DNA of 64,000 nt, taken from positions 30,478,289 to 30,542,288 of the forward strand of contig NC_059368.1 in NCBI RefSeq assembly GCF_019703515.2, in the 5' to 3' direction. Shown here piece after piece: positions 38,142 to 49,577 of this stretch (position 1 is its first letter; each line of letters starts with the position of its first letter). A program made the translations under genes and the position numbers. Source of the stretch: Myxocyprinus asiaticus. Taxonomy: Eukaryota > Chordata > Actinopteri > Cypriniformes > Catostomidae. The notes beneath the pieces are model-generated. The model made no database searches. It was not told the origin of the DNA and was given only the letters and a program-made list of their open reading frames with translations.

Positions 38142-38296
38142 TATAATAAAAAAGGTGTGTGAAGACTTTTAAAAATGTTTCTCTTTTGTGTTCCATGGAA
38201 GAAGAAAAAAAGTCTTACAGGTTTGGTACAACATTAGGGTGAGTAATTGATTGTACATGAAATGGTGAGAATTTTCATTTTTGGGTAAACTATTCA

Positions 38297-38974
38297 AGGC
38301 AGCTTTAAAGGGTGCCTAGATTTCCTCCAGTGCATTTCCAGTAGTATGCCAATCTAAGGAAGCCCGAATTATGCCTCAAGTATTTTATCATTTTTACAGA
38401 TAATGTGGTAGTGGTGTCTGTCTTTGTCTACTAACTTGAATGGTGTACCAAAGTGGCACATATGAGACAGCAATATTCTGCACCTCTAAGAGTGCTCACT
38501 TCACCTGCCTTGCCCTCCAGGGTGTGTAGCACATAGTGACACTTACTTTCAAATGAAATTCGCTGCCTATCTGTGACATATTATGGACTGTCCTCCTAGT
38601 CACCAAGTAAATGCATGTAGCACAATAATTATGCGATAGGTGGGGTGAGGAAAAAAGCTCAGGGCTTAGTGCAACATGCGTATATTAATAATACTGACAC
38701 AATGTGGCATTAAGCTTAAGTAAGAGTCCAGGTGTAATGAATATCACTCTCCTTCCTTCACATTCACACACGTACATTAAGTATTTGATGAAGAGGAGCG
38801 GACGATTCATGAAAGCTGAGGCAATGAATTAATGACTTTTTGAAGGTCACCGCACACATGATGGAAGGACTTCACTCGTTTTTAAACAACCTGCTCTTCA
38901 TCGATAATGTACTTACTTTGAGTGTTCGCTCATGTTTGTTAGGCGACTTCCCTTTAACAGTGTGCATGCAGCTG
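38297..38974. other. intronic sequence, nothing recognised
   Basis: No repeat, gene or tandem structure was recognised. Confidence 0.45.
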
Positions 38975-39475
38975 CTGGGATAGCTACTTTGAAACTGTAG
39001 CTTCCCAAGTTGCAAACTACTCAAATTTTGAAGTAGCTAAACTACAATCAAGCTACACTTTTAAAAAAGTAGTAACACTATGCTACAAGCTACTAAAAAA
39101 AGTAGCCAAGCTGTTTAAGTAAAAAGAAATCTCTTTTATAATTAAAAATCATCAGATGATATTATTGAATTCTACAATCATAACAGTATTTCTCTGGCAC
39201 AAAAACAATGTAGATATGAGTTAGGATGAAAACATTAAATACATTCATAATAAATACAACTAATAAAACTAAAAAGCACCCTATTTTAAATAACTGAGTC
39301 GAAATAGCAGCTATTAACTAAATATTTTGTACACAGATTTTCTGGCTTTAAAGCTGCATGTACAATACAGTTTGACATTAAAAAACATTAAAGTAGCATT
39401 TTGCAATCTACACCGCTACTCATTGGAAAAAGTAGCTTGTACTGGAAAAGCTACACTATTTTAAAAAATCGCAGA
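38975..39475. mobile_element. GTAGC-rich interspersed element
   Basis: TAGCTACTTTGAAACTGTAG and many AGTAGC/GCTAC words on the left face inverted counterparts on the right (AGTAGCTTGTACTGG, AGCTACACTATTTT). Probably a DNA-transposon relic; no coding sequence and no duplication found. Confidence 0.5.
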
Positions 39476-40754
39476 CTTGTCATGTTAAATAAAGCATGCA
39501 AGGAGTGATGCTTGAGTGTGAAGCAATTCCCACTGGTGGTCTTTGGATTAGGGATCTTCTATTTAAATATTAAACTAGTAAGGCACTCAAAGCAGGGTAT
39601 ACATTTAAAAGCCTTTATTGAATCATGGCTATAATAATAATAAAAAAAAAAAAAACATTCCATCGACGCGTTGCGGCTAAGAAAGCAACTGTCACGCTAA
39701 CTAACTAACTAACTGGTTAAGTCAGCAGTGGCTCTACCTTTAGTTTCTCCTTACAACTACACTTTGCCTCAACTCTGACAGTTTGTGTTGACTTCCAGAA
39801 AGCTGATATCTCAGCTGTCCCTTAGTGGCAGTTATGAGAAGGATAAACACTCATTTATTTCCCCAGTTCAGACCGCTGCACCTGCAAAGCCTTCTATTAT
39901 TACTATCTACCTCAGGGACTGAACTCTGGCGTATAGAGCTGACCATATGAGTGTGTGGGTGGGTATATCTGTGTCAGAAGGCTGTCAACTACACTGTCTA
40001 AGTAGAGATGTCTTGAAATGAGATCCAGACCTCTACCCTGCAGGCCTCCCAAGTCCTTATTCAGGCTGAGAATAGCTCATTGTGTCTTGGAGAGAAGTCT
40101 GGGTATCAGCTATCATCACAGCTCTTCAAATGAGGGAACTCTGGCAGCTAGCTACAGTGAGCAGTTGACTGTTGACATACATAAGTTCTAATTGAAGGAG
40201 GGCACAGGAGATTTGGCTTTGCACACTTAACATCAGTGTTGGTTGGATGCATTAACAACCTTAGTGCATTCAAGTCTCAAAATTACTTTATTAGACATAT
40301 GCAAGGATTGCACTGTAAGCCCCACACAAAGAAATCCCAGCTAAGGAAGTTGGAAATCTCAGGATGTTCTTCACCATGCCATAGCGCAATATGTAATAAC
40401 ACTGTACAATGGAACAATTTGAAGAGTGTTTCCATAGACAGCACATAAATTACAGTAGAGACAATTCATTTTTGTGGCCTGTTGCTCAAGAAACCTAAAG
40501 CTGTTTCAAACAATCTCTCTTGAAACTGTGTCACTGCTGATTGAGGTGTGACACTCTCCAAGCATCTTCAAGTCAACAAAAATCTCTTCTGACTTCTTAG
40601 AAATTCAGTTCTAGGTTGCTATTGAGACACCAACTCTGCCACCTCAATCATCATTGCTAATCAGACCAATACCAGGGGTGCAATCAGCAAATTTGATTCA
40701 GGTTGTTTTAAATTTGGCATGAGGAAGTGAGGAAGAGAGAATTTTGGACTAAAG
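39476..40754. other. intronic sequence, nothing recognised
   Basis: A short (CTAA)n patch lies at 39697-39713. No gene was recognised. Confidence 0.45.
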
Positions 40755-41183
40755 GGCCGTTCAAACGGGACACCATTTTACATCCATTTTCACTGTTTTG
40801 GTATTGTTTTTCTATGTAAGCATGCACTATATGGACGTCTTTGAACATTATAACATGTCACATCTCGTCTCTGTTTAGCTTCCTAAGGGGCCGTTCAACC
40901 CGAATGCGTTATAACACTAAAAAAAGCTAGACAGTGCAATGTACAGAATAGAATGCAGATGTCTCAAGATGAGTTTTTAAAAGTTATTTAAACTTGACAC
41001 ACTGTCTAAAAATGCAATGCTCCTGCTTAAGATGCTGAAAACACAGTGAAAGAGGCAAGTAGTGTAACAGTCAAAGACGTCCTGTTACATAGAAAAACAA
41101 CTGAAAAACTGCACTGATGGGCACAAACAAAAACATGTTCACTATGAATGGCCCCTAACATGTTCTGTGTGAATGGCTCCTAA
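40755..41183. mobile_element. two nested MITEs of one family
   Basis: The inner element (40887-41155) has GGGGCCGTTCA and the complement of TGAATGGCCCC, flanked by TAA (40884-40886 and 41156-41158). The outer pair, AAGGGCCGTTCAAACGGGAC near 40755 and the complement of GTGTGAATGGCTCCTAAGG ending about 41183, has the same terminal signature. Three-base TAA duplications suggest PIF/Harbinger-type mobilisation, which is inference. Confidence 0.7.
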
Positions 41184-41595
41184 GGCAGCAACCTTGCGGG
41201 ACTTCAGTGCTGAGAATGAGAAGAGAAGAAAGTTTGTTACAAATTGTTTTCTCTTGTTGTTCTGCTAATCAAAAAATCCAGTTCGAGATGACTTCTTTTC
41301 TTGTACCTTTAGTTTGGTGACAAAGTAGTGCTGTATTAAAGTTCGAGCTTTAAACTATGAAAAGCATCTTGACATGTTAGATCATTAATGTGGAAAGCTA
41401 CACTGTCAACTAAAATACTGTTTGTATTTACAACTGCAATTTGTGATAGCATAGTCCATTCCACACTTTTTAAGTTAAAACCATCACAGATATTGATGCA
41501 ATGTTTAATGTATGGTCCTCTAATGATGGTACAACAATGGTCCAGGGTATTGAGGTAATAATGCTGGTAATATTTAGCCATTATTACTCAATATA
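41184..41595. other. intronic sequence, nothing recognised
   Basis: No feature beyond short open frames without domains. Confidence 0.45.
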
Positions 41596-41597
41596 TG

Positions 41598-41669
<72 letters not shown>
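41598..41669 (+). repeat. (AT)n microsatellite
   Basis: About 35 AT units. Confidence 0.97.
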
Positions 41670-41671
<2 letters not shown>

Positions 41672-42204
41672 CATACAAATTAATGAGCCAATGATTAATT
41701 ATCAACAGAAAATGAACGAATAAATCAGAAACACGCCAATGAACAGAAAGCACAATTAGATGACTGCTAAGCACTTTCAACAAGACCAAAACATACTTTC
41801 AGCCAAGAGGACACAGAATAGTGTACAAAAAGAAAGAGATAAACTTATACTGCAATGTAAAAGAACAGGCAGTGTATTTATGTCACTGAGGCTGCAGTGA
41901 GACCTTGCAAACAATATTTTGTTTTATAAATTTAAACCGAAGTTTCAGACCTTGATATTATTCATAGAAGCTACTGATCCATGAAAAAAAGTTTTGCGAG
42001 AATGATTTGAAAAGGTTTCTCTTCAACTTGCAAAGAACATTGCAACCTGTTTAGGAACTCAAATATGATCTAATAAAAGCCTTAAATGTAATATTTGAAA
42101 CACTGAACAACAATCAATATTACATAACTACTCTGAAATGGCACAGCAGCAAAAATAAAAAGACTTAACCTTATAAATATATAGAAAGGAAAAAAGGGGA
42201 CATG

Positions 42205-42540
42205 GAGCTGTGAGAAAAAAAAGGATTCTCCGATGCATTGCGATTCTTTCTCCAATGATTCTGAATAGATTCTTAAAAATTCAGAATCGATCCTTAGTTC
42301 AGTTTAAACTGTGTCAGCGCAGTGCCGCTTATGCGTGTGTAGCTGGTTCAGAAAATTAATATATTTCTACTTTTATTTTGCTGCAGTAAGCCTCAAGATA
42401 ACATTATTTATGCCTTTTCTATCAGATTGAAGTGTATTTGTTTACTTTATTTCATCTAAAATCTATGCATTCCCAAATATTATTTTGAGTTAAGAGAAAA
42501 CACACAAAAAGTTGTTTTATATTGAAACCTTTATTTTGCC
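42205..42540 (+). mobile_element. hAT-type element, left part
   Basis: GATTCTCCGATGCATTGCGA, TCTGAATAGATTCTTAAAAA and GCAGTGCCGCTTATGCGTGT form the left end of a cyprinid hAT-like repeat. A possible right-end remnant (GATGCATCATGATGCATCGA, AGAATCATTTTG) lies at 48221-48252, beyond the gypsy element. Confidence 0.55.
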
Positions 42541-42880
42541 TGAAGATTTATATTGTAATATTTAAAAAAAGAAAAAAAAATTCCTTTAATGCTCTGTATC
42601 AAAGATGATTTGAAAAATGTTAAGTACACATTAATGCTAATGTTTTGAATATGAACCTGAGACCACTGGCGTATGCTGAGGAGGCAAGACACATGTTTTC
42701 TCTCTCCCTTCTCCCCCGCCGAGATTGTTTGTAGTGTATGAGGAGAGGCTGATGTGCATCGATCGTTCTTTTGATGGTGTCCCATGTTTTCCATAACAAA
42801 TTTAAAAGACGTGCTGATCCCGATCTGTTGTCTCTGGCTTGAGTTCCTTGGAGGGTGATAGCAAGTCCGCTACATTAAAC

Positions 42881-42898
42881 TGGTGCCATGACTCAACC
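42881..42898 (+). promoter_or_regulatory. putative primer-binding site, tRNA-His type
   Basis: TGGTGCCATGACTCAACC resembles the complement of the 3' end of tRNA-His, with mismatches at one internal position and the last three or four. It sits about 240 bp before the gag frame, the expected place. Confidence 0.5.
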
Positions 42899-43095
42899 GA
42901 TTAGCTGCAGCCGATCACCGGGTATCAAGTGTCAAGTATCAAGCCAAGGTCGAAGGATCAAGTACTGTCTTCTATTGCCAACTGATGGACTTTGTTGCCT
43001 CACTCACATTCAGTTTCAGTCCTTATTGTGGTGTTTCACTATTGTGTTTAAAAAATTGATTTAACTTTAATTCCCATTAATTCCAATCACTCTAT

Positions 43096-43749
43096 TTGTG
43101 TTCTGCACTAACAAGTAATATGGAAGGTAGAATATATGATGCGTCTACACTAGTCTTGGGGAGGGGCAGGGGTCAAATCAGTCCAGATGGTGCTATAAGG
43201 TGTAAAGAAAAGGGTCAAATTTGTGACAATTTAAGTCCTTCAAAATTAGAGGAAAAGGTGATTTTTGATGCCATGTCATCCACACCTGCCCCAAACAGTG
43301 ACAATTTCAGTTTACAGTTGAAAGAGCTCATAGAAGAGCTGGGTAGCCAAATCGGTGACTCCATTTTATGCTGGCTCTTAGCTGATCAAACCCCTTCTGC
43401 CTCCTGTCACCAAACTGTTCCTGAAACAGTTAAAAGTGATTCCCCTAACACTACTCTTGACCTTTCCAAAATTAATCTGATTGTGAAATCTGACATAAGA
43501 GAACCTCCCAAATACCGTGGTGACGGAACACGTAAGTACACTGTACATGAGTGGATGGAGTTAATGGAGGTATACTTACACAAGCATGACTGCCCAAAAG
43601 CAGAGCAGGCCGATGAAATGATCAGCCATCTCTTAGGCAGAGCAAAGTGCATAGTCAAAGTAGGGCTGAAGAGCAATCCCTCACCTGATATGGTTATCTC
43701 CCCTGAGACCATTTTCAAAATGCTCATACATTTTTCTTTTTTTCAGTGA
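43096..43749 (+). pseudogene. gypsy gag N-terminal region
   Basis: A 217-codon frame beginning at Met 43096, with a second Met at 43120 (MEGRIYDASTLVLGRGRGQI). The latter part (EPPKYRGDGTRKYTVHEWME) resembles a capsid N-terminal region of gypsy Gag. The frame stops in a T-rich tract at 43747; gag-like sequence (PVDYWVRLNNAAEVDN) continues in another frame to about 43880. Confidence 0.7.
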
Positions 43750-44310
43750 AAGCCAAGAGTCCTGTCTCCCACTAGCAGACTTTTATGCTACACGGCCATA
43801 TGATAAGGAAAGTCCTGTCGATTACTGGGTCCGACTCAACAATGCAGCCGAAGTCGATAACAGTCATTTGCAGAAGTAAGGAAGCAGAATGCAGAATATT
43901 TCAAATGAAATTGCATGATGTTCATTAGAAACTGCCCTGATGCTGAACTCTGTAGTATGTTCAGGTACAAGCCAATCACAAAGTGGACATCCACAGAGGG
44001 CCAAGAAGCCTTAGATGAACACCAGAGAGAGTTAAGGACAAAGAGGGAAACCTCTTTCACCCACCGAGACCGCTGACTCCAAGTAGCAACCGTTGCCATT
44101 AGCAATGTAGAGACTACACAAGGGGACTGCACAGCGGTGAATGCAGCAGTGTGTGTCCCGAGTACCCAGGCCACAAAGCCTGAGGCCACAAATGCAGACA
44201 CAGGCACACTAGAATGAGTGCTTAATATGTTGGAGAGGGTGCTTGAATGCACCAGTCTGCAAGTTACTTCTCCAGCCAGACTTCAGTCATCCTCTTAGTC
44301 CTGACCATCT

Positions 44311-44424
44311 CGATGTCATGTTTGTGGTGAGATTACCCACTCCACACACTCTCACTGCATGACTGAGAAAAGATGCCTGAATTGCCTGGAAGTTGGTCAC
44401 CAGTGCAGAGCCTGCCACAGAATA
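44311..44424 (+). pseudogene. gypsy Gag zinc-knuckle segment
   Basis: One frame reads RCHVCGEITHSTHSHC and KRCLNCLEVGHQCRACH, two closely spaced Cys/His clusters as in nucleocapsid domains. There are stops before and after. Confidence 0.65.
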
Positions 44425-44555
44425 GCCACTCACAAATTCAGGGAAATGAAGTCACCTGCACCAGGGAGGGGACTGTGTGGGTGAAGAGATTCAGACCCTC
44501 CAAGATGAAGATGCATCAGGTATAGGTAAATTGCAAGTCAAGGTCAAATAACAAT

Positions 44556-45361
44556 GTGGTTTTGTTCCAGAACGTGACCAAGTTGGAGCGAGCAGACAAC
44601 CTTTTCTACACTAATGTGCTAGTAAACGATAAAGTCCCTCTTCAGGCCTTATTGGACAGTGGGATGATGGCTTGCACCATTAATGAAGCAGCAGAGCACC
44701 GTTTACAGAGTGCTGGCCTATCTCTGGATCCATGTGAGATACACATGACATTACACTAGTTGGATGCAGAGGTGATCAGGTTGTGCCAAAATGTGCATAT
44801 GAGTTGAAAATGAAAGTGTATGACTACGAAGTCAGTGTTCCCATGTTGGATGTACCAGGACAGCAGGACCTACTGATATTGGGCACCAATGTCATCAAAT
44901 ATGTCCTGAGTTGGCTTAAACAAAATCATAACTACTGGAACATTATGAGTAGACCTGAATCGACGAAAGAGCCTGATGTTGAACCATTTCTTAATTTGCT
45001 GTCTGGTATAATCAGGTGGAGAGGCGATGAGATGCCTGATGTCATCGGGACTGCCAAGCAGGTGCACCTGGTATGGGCCAAATTACCTCCCAAGTCCCCT
45101 GTTTCAGAGGGAAGTGGCATACTGACCAAGCCACCTAGGTCACCAATGCATAAAAGGGACATTATTGTGGGTTTAGTAGTGGCTTCAATGACTGCTGACA
45201 GATGGGTGCCCGTCAGGATGCTTAACCCATATGAAAAGCCTGTGACTCTGAAAAGGAATTCAAAAGTGGCTGATGTGTCTCCCTGTGTGGCCCTAGAAAA
45301 TTTGGAAGTGGATGCGCAACAACGTTGTGAGACTGTAAAGAGCCAGAGTCAAGCAGTGTGA
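44556..45361 (+). pseudogene. gypsy aspartic protease region
   Basis: The first part (44556-44759) holds ALLDSGMMACTINEAAEHRL, with the DSG active-site triad of retropepsins. It is followed by a shift to the frame 44783-45361, which has a hydrophobic-glycine segment (QQDLLILGTNVIKYVL) typical of the distal part of the protease fold. The remainder is a linker to reverse transcriptase. The region ends at a stop at 45359-45361. Confidence 0.75.
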
Positions 45362-45403
45362 GATTGCTCTCCTGACCCTGAATTCTGCAATGCCTTCGAG
45401 AAA

Positions 45404-46165
45404 ATGGAATTATGTGACCTGGACATTGACTCATGTGAGGTGTTGTCGCACTGGAAGGACAAGTTACTGCGGTTAGTTCAGAAGTACAAAAATGTGTTTT
45501 CAAAGCATAAGCTGGACTGCGGAGAAGCAAGGGACTTTGTACATCGGATCCATTTGTCTGACAGTCCTTCTGACTACCTTACCGGCATGTGCTACCAGGG
45601 CATTACAAGAAGTTGCGGCACGTGTTGTCAGAGATGGAGGAGCGGGACATCATTCGTAAGTTCAAAAGCGAGAGGGCTTCTCCCCTGGTGCTCGTGTGGA
45701 AGAAGAGTGGAGATGTGTGGATTACTGCTGGCTTGATGCACACACCGTAAAAGATGCACACCTCTTCCTCACCAAGCCGACTGCCTCGCTGCCCTGGGGG
45801 GTAACGCAATATTCAGTGCAATGGACCTCACATCTGGATTTTATAACATCTACATGTGTGAAAAGGATAAGAAGTTCACCGCATTTACAACACCCTTGGG
45901 ACTATACGAATTCAATTGCCTACCGCAGGGCTTGTGCAATAGCTCAGCAAGCTTCATGCGGCTGATGATGAATATATTCGGTGACCAAAACTTTCTTACC
46001 TTGCTGTGCTACTTGGACAATCTGTTAGTGGTAGCTCCTAACAAAGAAGATGCTTTGAAGAGGTTGGAGATGGTCTTTGGCAGGCTGAGTGCTCATGGGC
46101 TGAAACTAGCTCCAAAGAAGTTCATCTGCTTAGGAGGAGTGTCAGATTTCTTGGCCACATTGTAG
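45404..46165 (+). pseudogene. gypsy reverse transcriptase, broken
   Basis: The thumb-proximal start (WKDKLLRLVQKYKNVFSKHK) is in one frame, then a shift near 45590. The palm resumes from 45821 with MDLTSGFYNIYMCEKDKKFT and LPQGLCNSSASFMRLMMN. The catalytic box reads CYLDNLLVV, so the second Asp of YxDD is Asn. The frame ends at 46163. Confidence 0.85.
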
Positions 46166-46233
46166 ACAAACATGGAGTAGCGACCGACCCCAATAAAGTT
46201 GCAGCCATCACCGCTATCACAGAAAATGATCTC

Positions 46234-46901
46234 ATGATGGATGATGGAGTCACACCCTCCCAAAAGAAGATCAAATCCTTTTTGGGCAAGGTCATGTATT
46301 ATCAACGGTTCATACCGAACTGCTCCAGTATTGCCAAACCACTCTTCACATTGACTGCCGCAGCTAAGGGAAAGAGAGGCTGGTCAGGATGTGGTGCTGT
46401 CTTCCGAAAACTTAGTCCAAAAGACTGGACAAAAGAATATATTATCTCCTTTGAATGGCTTAAGTCATCTCTCGGACTCCGTAGTGTTGGCCCACCCTGA
46501 CTTTAACCAGCCATTTATCTTCTCTACAAATGCTTCATTGGATGGTTAGAGGACATGCTGTCACAAATCTCTGAAGGGGAGTCCAAAGCATGACCAGTTG
46601 CCTTTGCTAGCAAAGCCCTCACTCGAGCTCAGTCTAACTACCCTGCTCTCCACCTAGAATTCCTCGCTCTGAAATGGCCGTTTGTGATAAATTCAGCCAC
46701 TGGCTAAAGGGCCACCCTTTCACAGTTTGGACAGACAATAATCCCCTAACCTCCCTTTTAACAAAGCTGAAACTAGATGCATGCGAGCAGAGGTGGGTGG
46801 CAAAGCTAGCCCCATACAGTTTCGACATCCAATATATACCTGGTACCAAGAACTTGGTCGCTGATGCTTTAAGCCGACAGCCTTTGTCCCCAACTGTGTA
46901 A
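46234..46901 (+). pseudogene. gypsy RT connection and RNase H, broken
   Basis: SQKKIKSFLGKVMYYQRFIP (46234-46500) is the conserved step after the palm. RNase H remnants follow with several stops. FTVWTDNNPLTSLLTKLKLD and YIPGTKNLVADALSR (46674-46901) are the standard distal RNase H motifs, including the catalytic Asp of TDNN. Confidence 0.82.
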
Positions 46902-47298
46902 GTCAGAGATTAGTGGCAGAGCCCTATAAATCTTTGCTGGAAGAGTCTGAACAGATCAGGTAAGGGACAGTACAGGATGCTTTTAGACTCAGTGCAAACA
47001 ACCAGTGTGTTGATCATTCATTGGGGCAATGTTCTATGTCCTCCGATCAAGTCTCTGCTGATCTTGAAGCCCATACCGAGTGAGGTGTGGGAACTAAAGA
47101 GAGGGTTGTCATCTGGCTGGCTCAGGACATTCAACAGCTAATGCCTTCGGGTCAGAATATTTTCCTGTCTTCTCTCTGAAGGAGCTTCAAGAAAAACAGG
47201 AAAGTGACTATATTCTGTCGAGAGTTCTCTTCTATGTAAGCCGAGGTAGGAGACCATCCCGGTGAGAGAGGTCTAAGGAACCTTCCAGAGCTCTGAAA

Positions 47299-48186
47299 AT
47301 GTTGAAACAATGGGAAAGACTGAAACTGTTGGATGGAATACTGTACCGAGTCTGTAAGTATCCACTGACTAAATCCACAAGCTATCAGTTTATAGTCCCC
47401 GATTCACTCATCAGCCAAGTCTTGCGTGGTATCCACGATGAAGCTGGTCATCAAGGCCAGGGCAGAACATTTTTATTGGCAAGGCAGCAATTCTTATGGG
47501 TCACCATGGAGAAAGACATTCGTGCTATGTGAAACACTGTAAGTGCTGTGTTGTCAGTAAGACACCTGAACCAGAAGGGAGGACCCCTCTAGAAAGTATT
47601 CAGACTACCAGGCCATTGGAGATGGTCTGTATAGACTTCTGGTCTGCTGAGGACTCCATGGGTAAAAGTGTAGATGTGTTAGTGGTGACAGACCACTTCA
47701 TTAAAATGGCACATTCCTGTGTATAAACCAGTCTGCAACCCAAGTTCTAGGTTCTTCTGTGTCTATGGATTTCCGCAAAGGATCCATTCGGATCAAGGGG
47801 AACATTTTGGAAGTTTGGAGCTGTTGCAGATTTCTTGGGTGAAGAAGTCAAGGACCACGGCCTATCATCCAATGGGAAACGTCCACGTTGAAAGATTCAA
47901 TTGTACCCTGGGAAATATGATAAGAGCCTTGCCTCCCAGAGCCAAACAGGATTGACCGCAAATTTTGCAAACCCTAACATTTGCTTACAATTGCACGGCT
48001 CATGAGACAACTGGATTTGCTCCCTTTTATTTGATGTATGGAGGATCCCTAGGCTGCCTGTGGTCATAATGTTCCAAAGTGTGAATCGAGATAACAATGT
48101 CACGGACTATGACCAGTATGTGAGAAAGATGAAAGATGATCTCAGGGAAGCACTGATGCTTGCTCAGGCTAACAAAACCAGGGTGC
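47299..48186 (+). pseudogene. gypsy integrase, broken
   Basis: The zinc-binding region is visible as HDEAGH (47299-47532), then CKCC in the next frame. The catalytic core shows all three acidic positions, in MVCIDFWS, RIHSDQGEHF and GNVHVERFN, spread over three frames (47299, 47496, 47719). C-terminal sequence AYNCTAHETTGFAPF is readable to about 48060; the element breaks off near 48186. Confidence 0.85.
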
Positions 48187-48255
48187 AAATAGCATCTGCC
48201 TAAAAATATTGGAGGACAAGATGCATCATGATGCATCGAGAATCATTTTGTAATT

Positions 48256-49026
48256 GAATTGTTATCCTTAGAGGTTCACAACTCTAATGTCCACTTCTAC
48301 ATGCTCTCATTCACAGTGCATGTAAATGTACTGACTCACAGACATACACAAATTTGCATATTATCACTACTGGGCATCTGCCCATGGCATTGCTTCAGTG
48401 CCAGCAAACACACATCACCTAATACCTTTCTCTCTCTTTTCCTCTGCAACACAAACACATAAACATGCCTACAACACTCTTATTAATAACAATAGTTTAA
48501 AAAAAAATCATTAAAAAAAATCAGTCAAATCCCTTTTTAGCAGATTGGGCTAAAAGATGCAGCCATGAGACAACACGAGAAGCTGTATGCACAGAGGGAC
48601 ATTCACACAAATACAGCCCCCCCCCCCCACATACACACACACACATTTTCCAAACTCTTGGTATGTTAATGTAGGTCACTGCAGACAAAAGCAGAAACTT
48701 TATGTATGTTAATTTACTGTGCTCTCAGCACACATACTGTGAAACTGATACTGAACATAAAACTGACTGCAGCTTCACCTAATGATCTCTGCTGATAAAC
48801 AAGGACTTTATTTTCATAAGCTTTTCTTTTTAAGAGAGAGAAGAAAGGCAGATATAAAGAAGCTTCTGGTAATCTTGTTAGATTGATGGCTAAGAAAACT
48901 TCAAAGAGTGTGAGATATCCATCAGTGTGCATCTAATCAGCTTTCTGTAGAGTGGACAAAATTGGGCAGATCTTTATGGGTTTCAGTGTCTTCAAATATA
49001 ACAAGCACCAAGTTTAGTGGATAATT
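48256..49026. other. intronic sequence, nothing recognised
   Basis: A poly-C run at 48618-48628 is followed by CA units. No gene was recognised. Confidence 0.45.
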
Positions 49027-49029
49027 GTG

Positions 49030-49066
<37 letters not shown>
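49027..49066 (+). repeat. (GT)n microsatellite
   Basis: About 20 GT units, next to a segment with GTCCTCACTA words resembling 12150-12420. Confidence 0.95.
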
Positions 49067-49068
<2 letters not shown>

Positions 49069-49314
49069 AGGTTTAGATATTCTTGTGAGTGCCAAATTTG
49101 TGAAAATGTCCTCACTAATACAGTGAAACTGGTAGAAAACCCACTAGTGAAGACAATGTAGGTGGTCCTCACTAGTACAAAAAGGCTCATAAATCAGCCA
49201 AATCACATTTAACTTTAAATCTACTGATGTGCACAGGTTTTTTTTATTTTTTTTTATTTTATTTTTTTTTGTGAGGGTTAGGTTTAGGGGTGAAGTTAGG
49301 GTTAGAGTGGAGAG

Positions 49315-49577
49315 TGAGGCTGGGGGAGGAAGAGCGGTAAGGATTGACACCTGTGAGAAATTATCTCTAACAGCTGTTTTGTGTTGCAGTGAGAGCTGGA
49401 GAGGGATAAAAGGGCAGTCCAAACCGCCAGAGGGGGAGAGAGCAACGCTTGAATCACCTGTGTGTGTGCATTTAAGTATGTCTGCTGAAAAGCCACGTTG
49501 ATTATTGTGAATAAACTGATTCATTGAGAAAAGAATACGCCGAGTCCGCTTGACTACAGATCCAGTGACTTGTTACA
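49315..49577 (+). mobile_element. solo LTR, copy 2
   Basis: TG at 49315 and ACA at 49577 are plausible LTR ends. The core AGAGCGGTAAGG, ACACCTG, TCTCTAACA, GCAGTGAGAG, GGGATAAAAGG aligns with 25718-26067. It carries a TATA-like GATAAAAG (about 49406) and an AATAAA-type signal (GTGAATAAAC at about 49510). No internal region adjoins it. Confidence 0.55.

Larger units (their letters stand above)
36829..38296 (+). mobile_element. Angel-type element carrying a nested insertion
   Basis: The left end follows a TTAA (36825-36828) and reads AAGTAACAGTTCACCCC. The right end reads GAGAATTTTCATTTTTGGGTAAACTATTC at 38270-38296, its terminal TTAA lost. A Tc1-type MITE and flanking microsatellites (37463-38141) lie between. 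Confidence 0.7.
42881..48186 (+). mobile_element. decayed Ty3/gypsy LTR retrotransposon
   Basis: The order is primer-binding site, gag, zinc knuckle, protease, reverse transcriptase, RNase H, integrase, as in Ty3/gypsy elements. Every domain is broken by stops or shifts. It stops within the integrase C-terminal region at about 48186, with no 3' LTR found; any 5' LTR before 42881 was not delimited. It may have landed in the hAT-like element whose pieces flank it. Confidence 0.85.
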
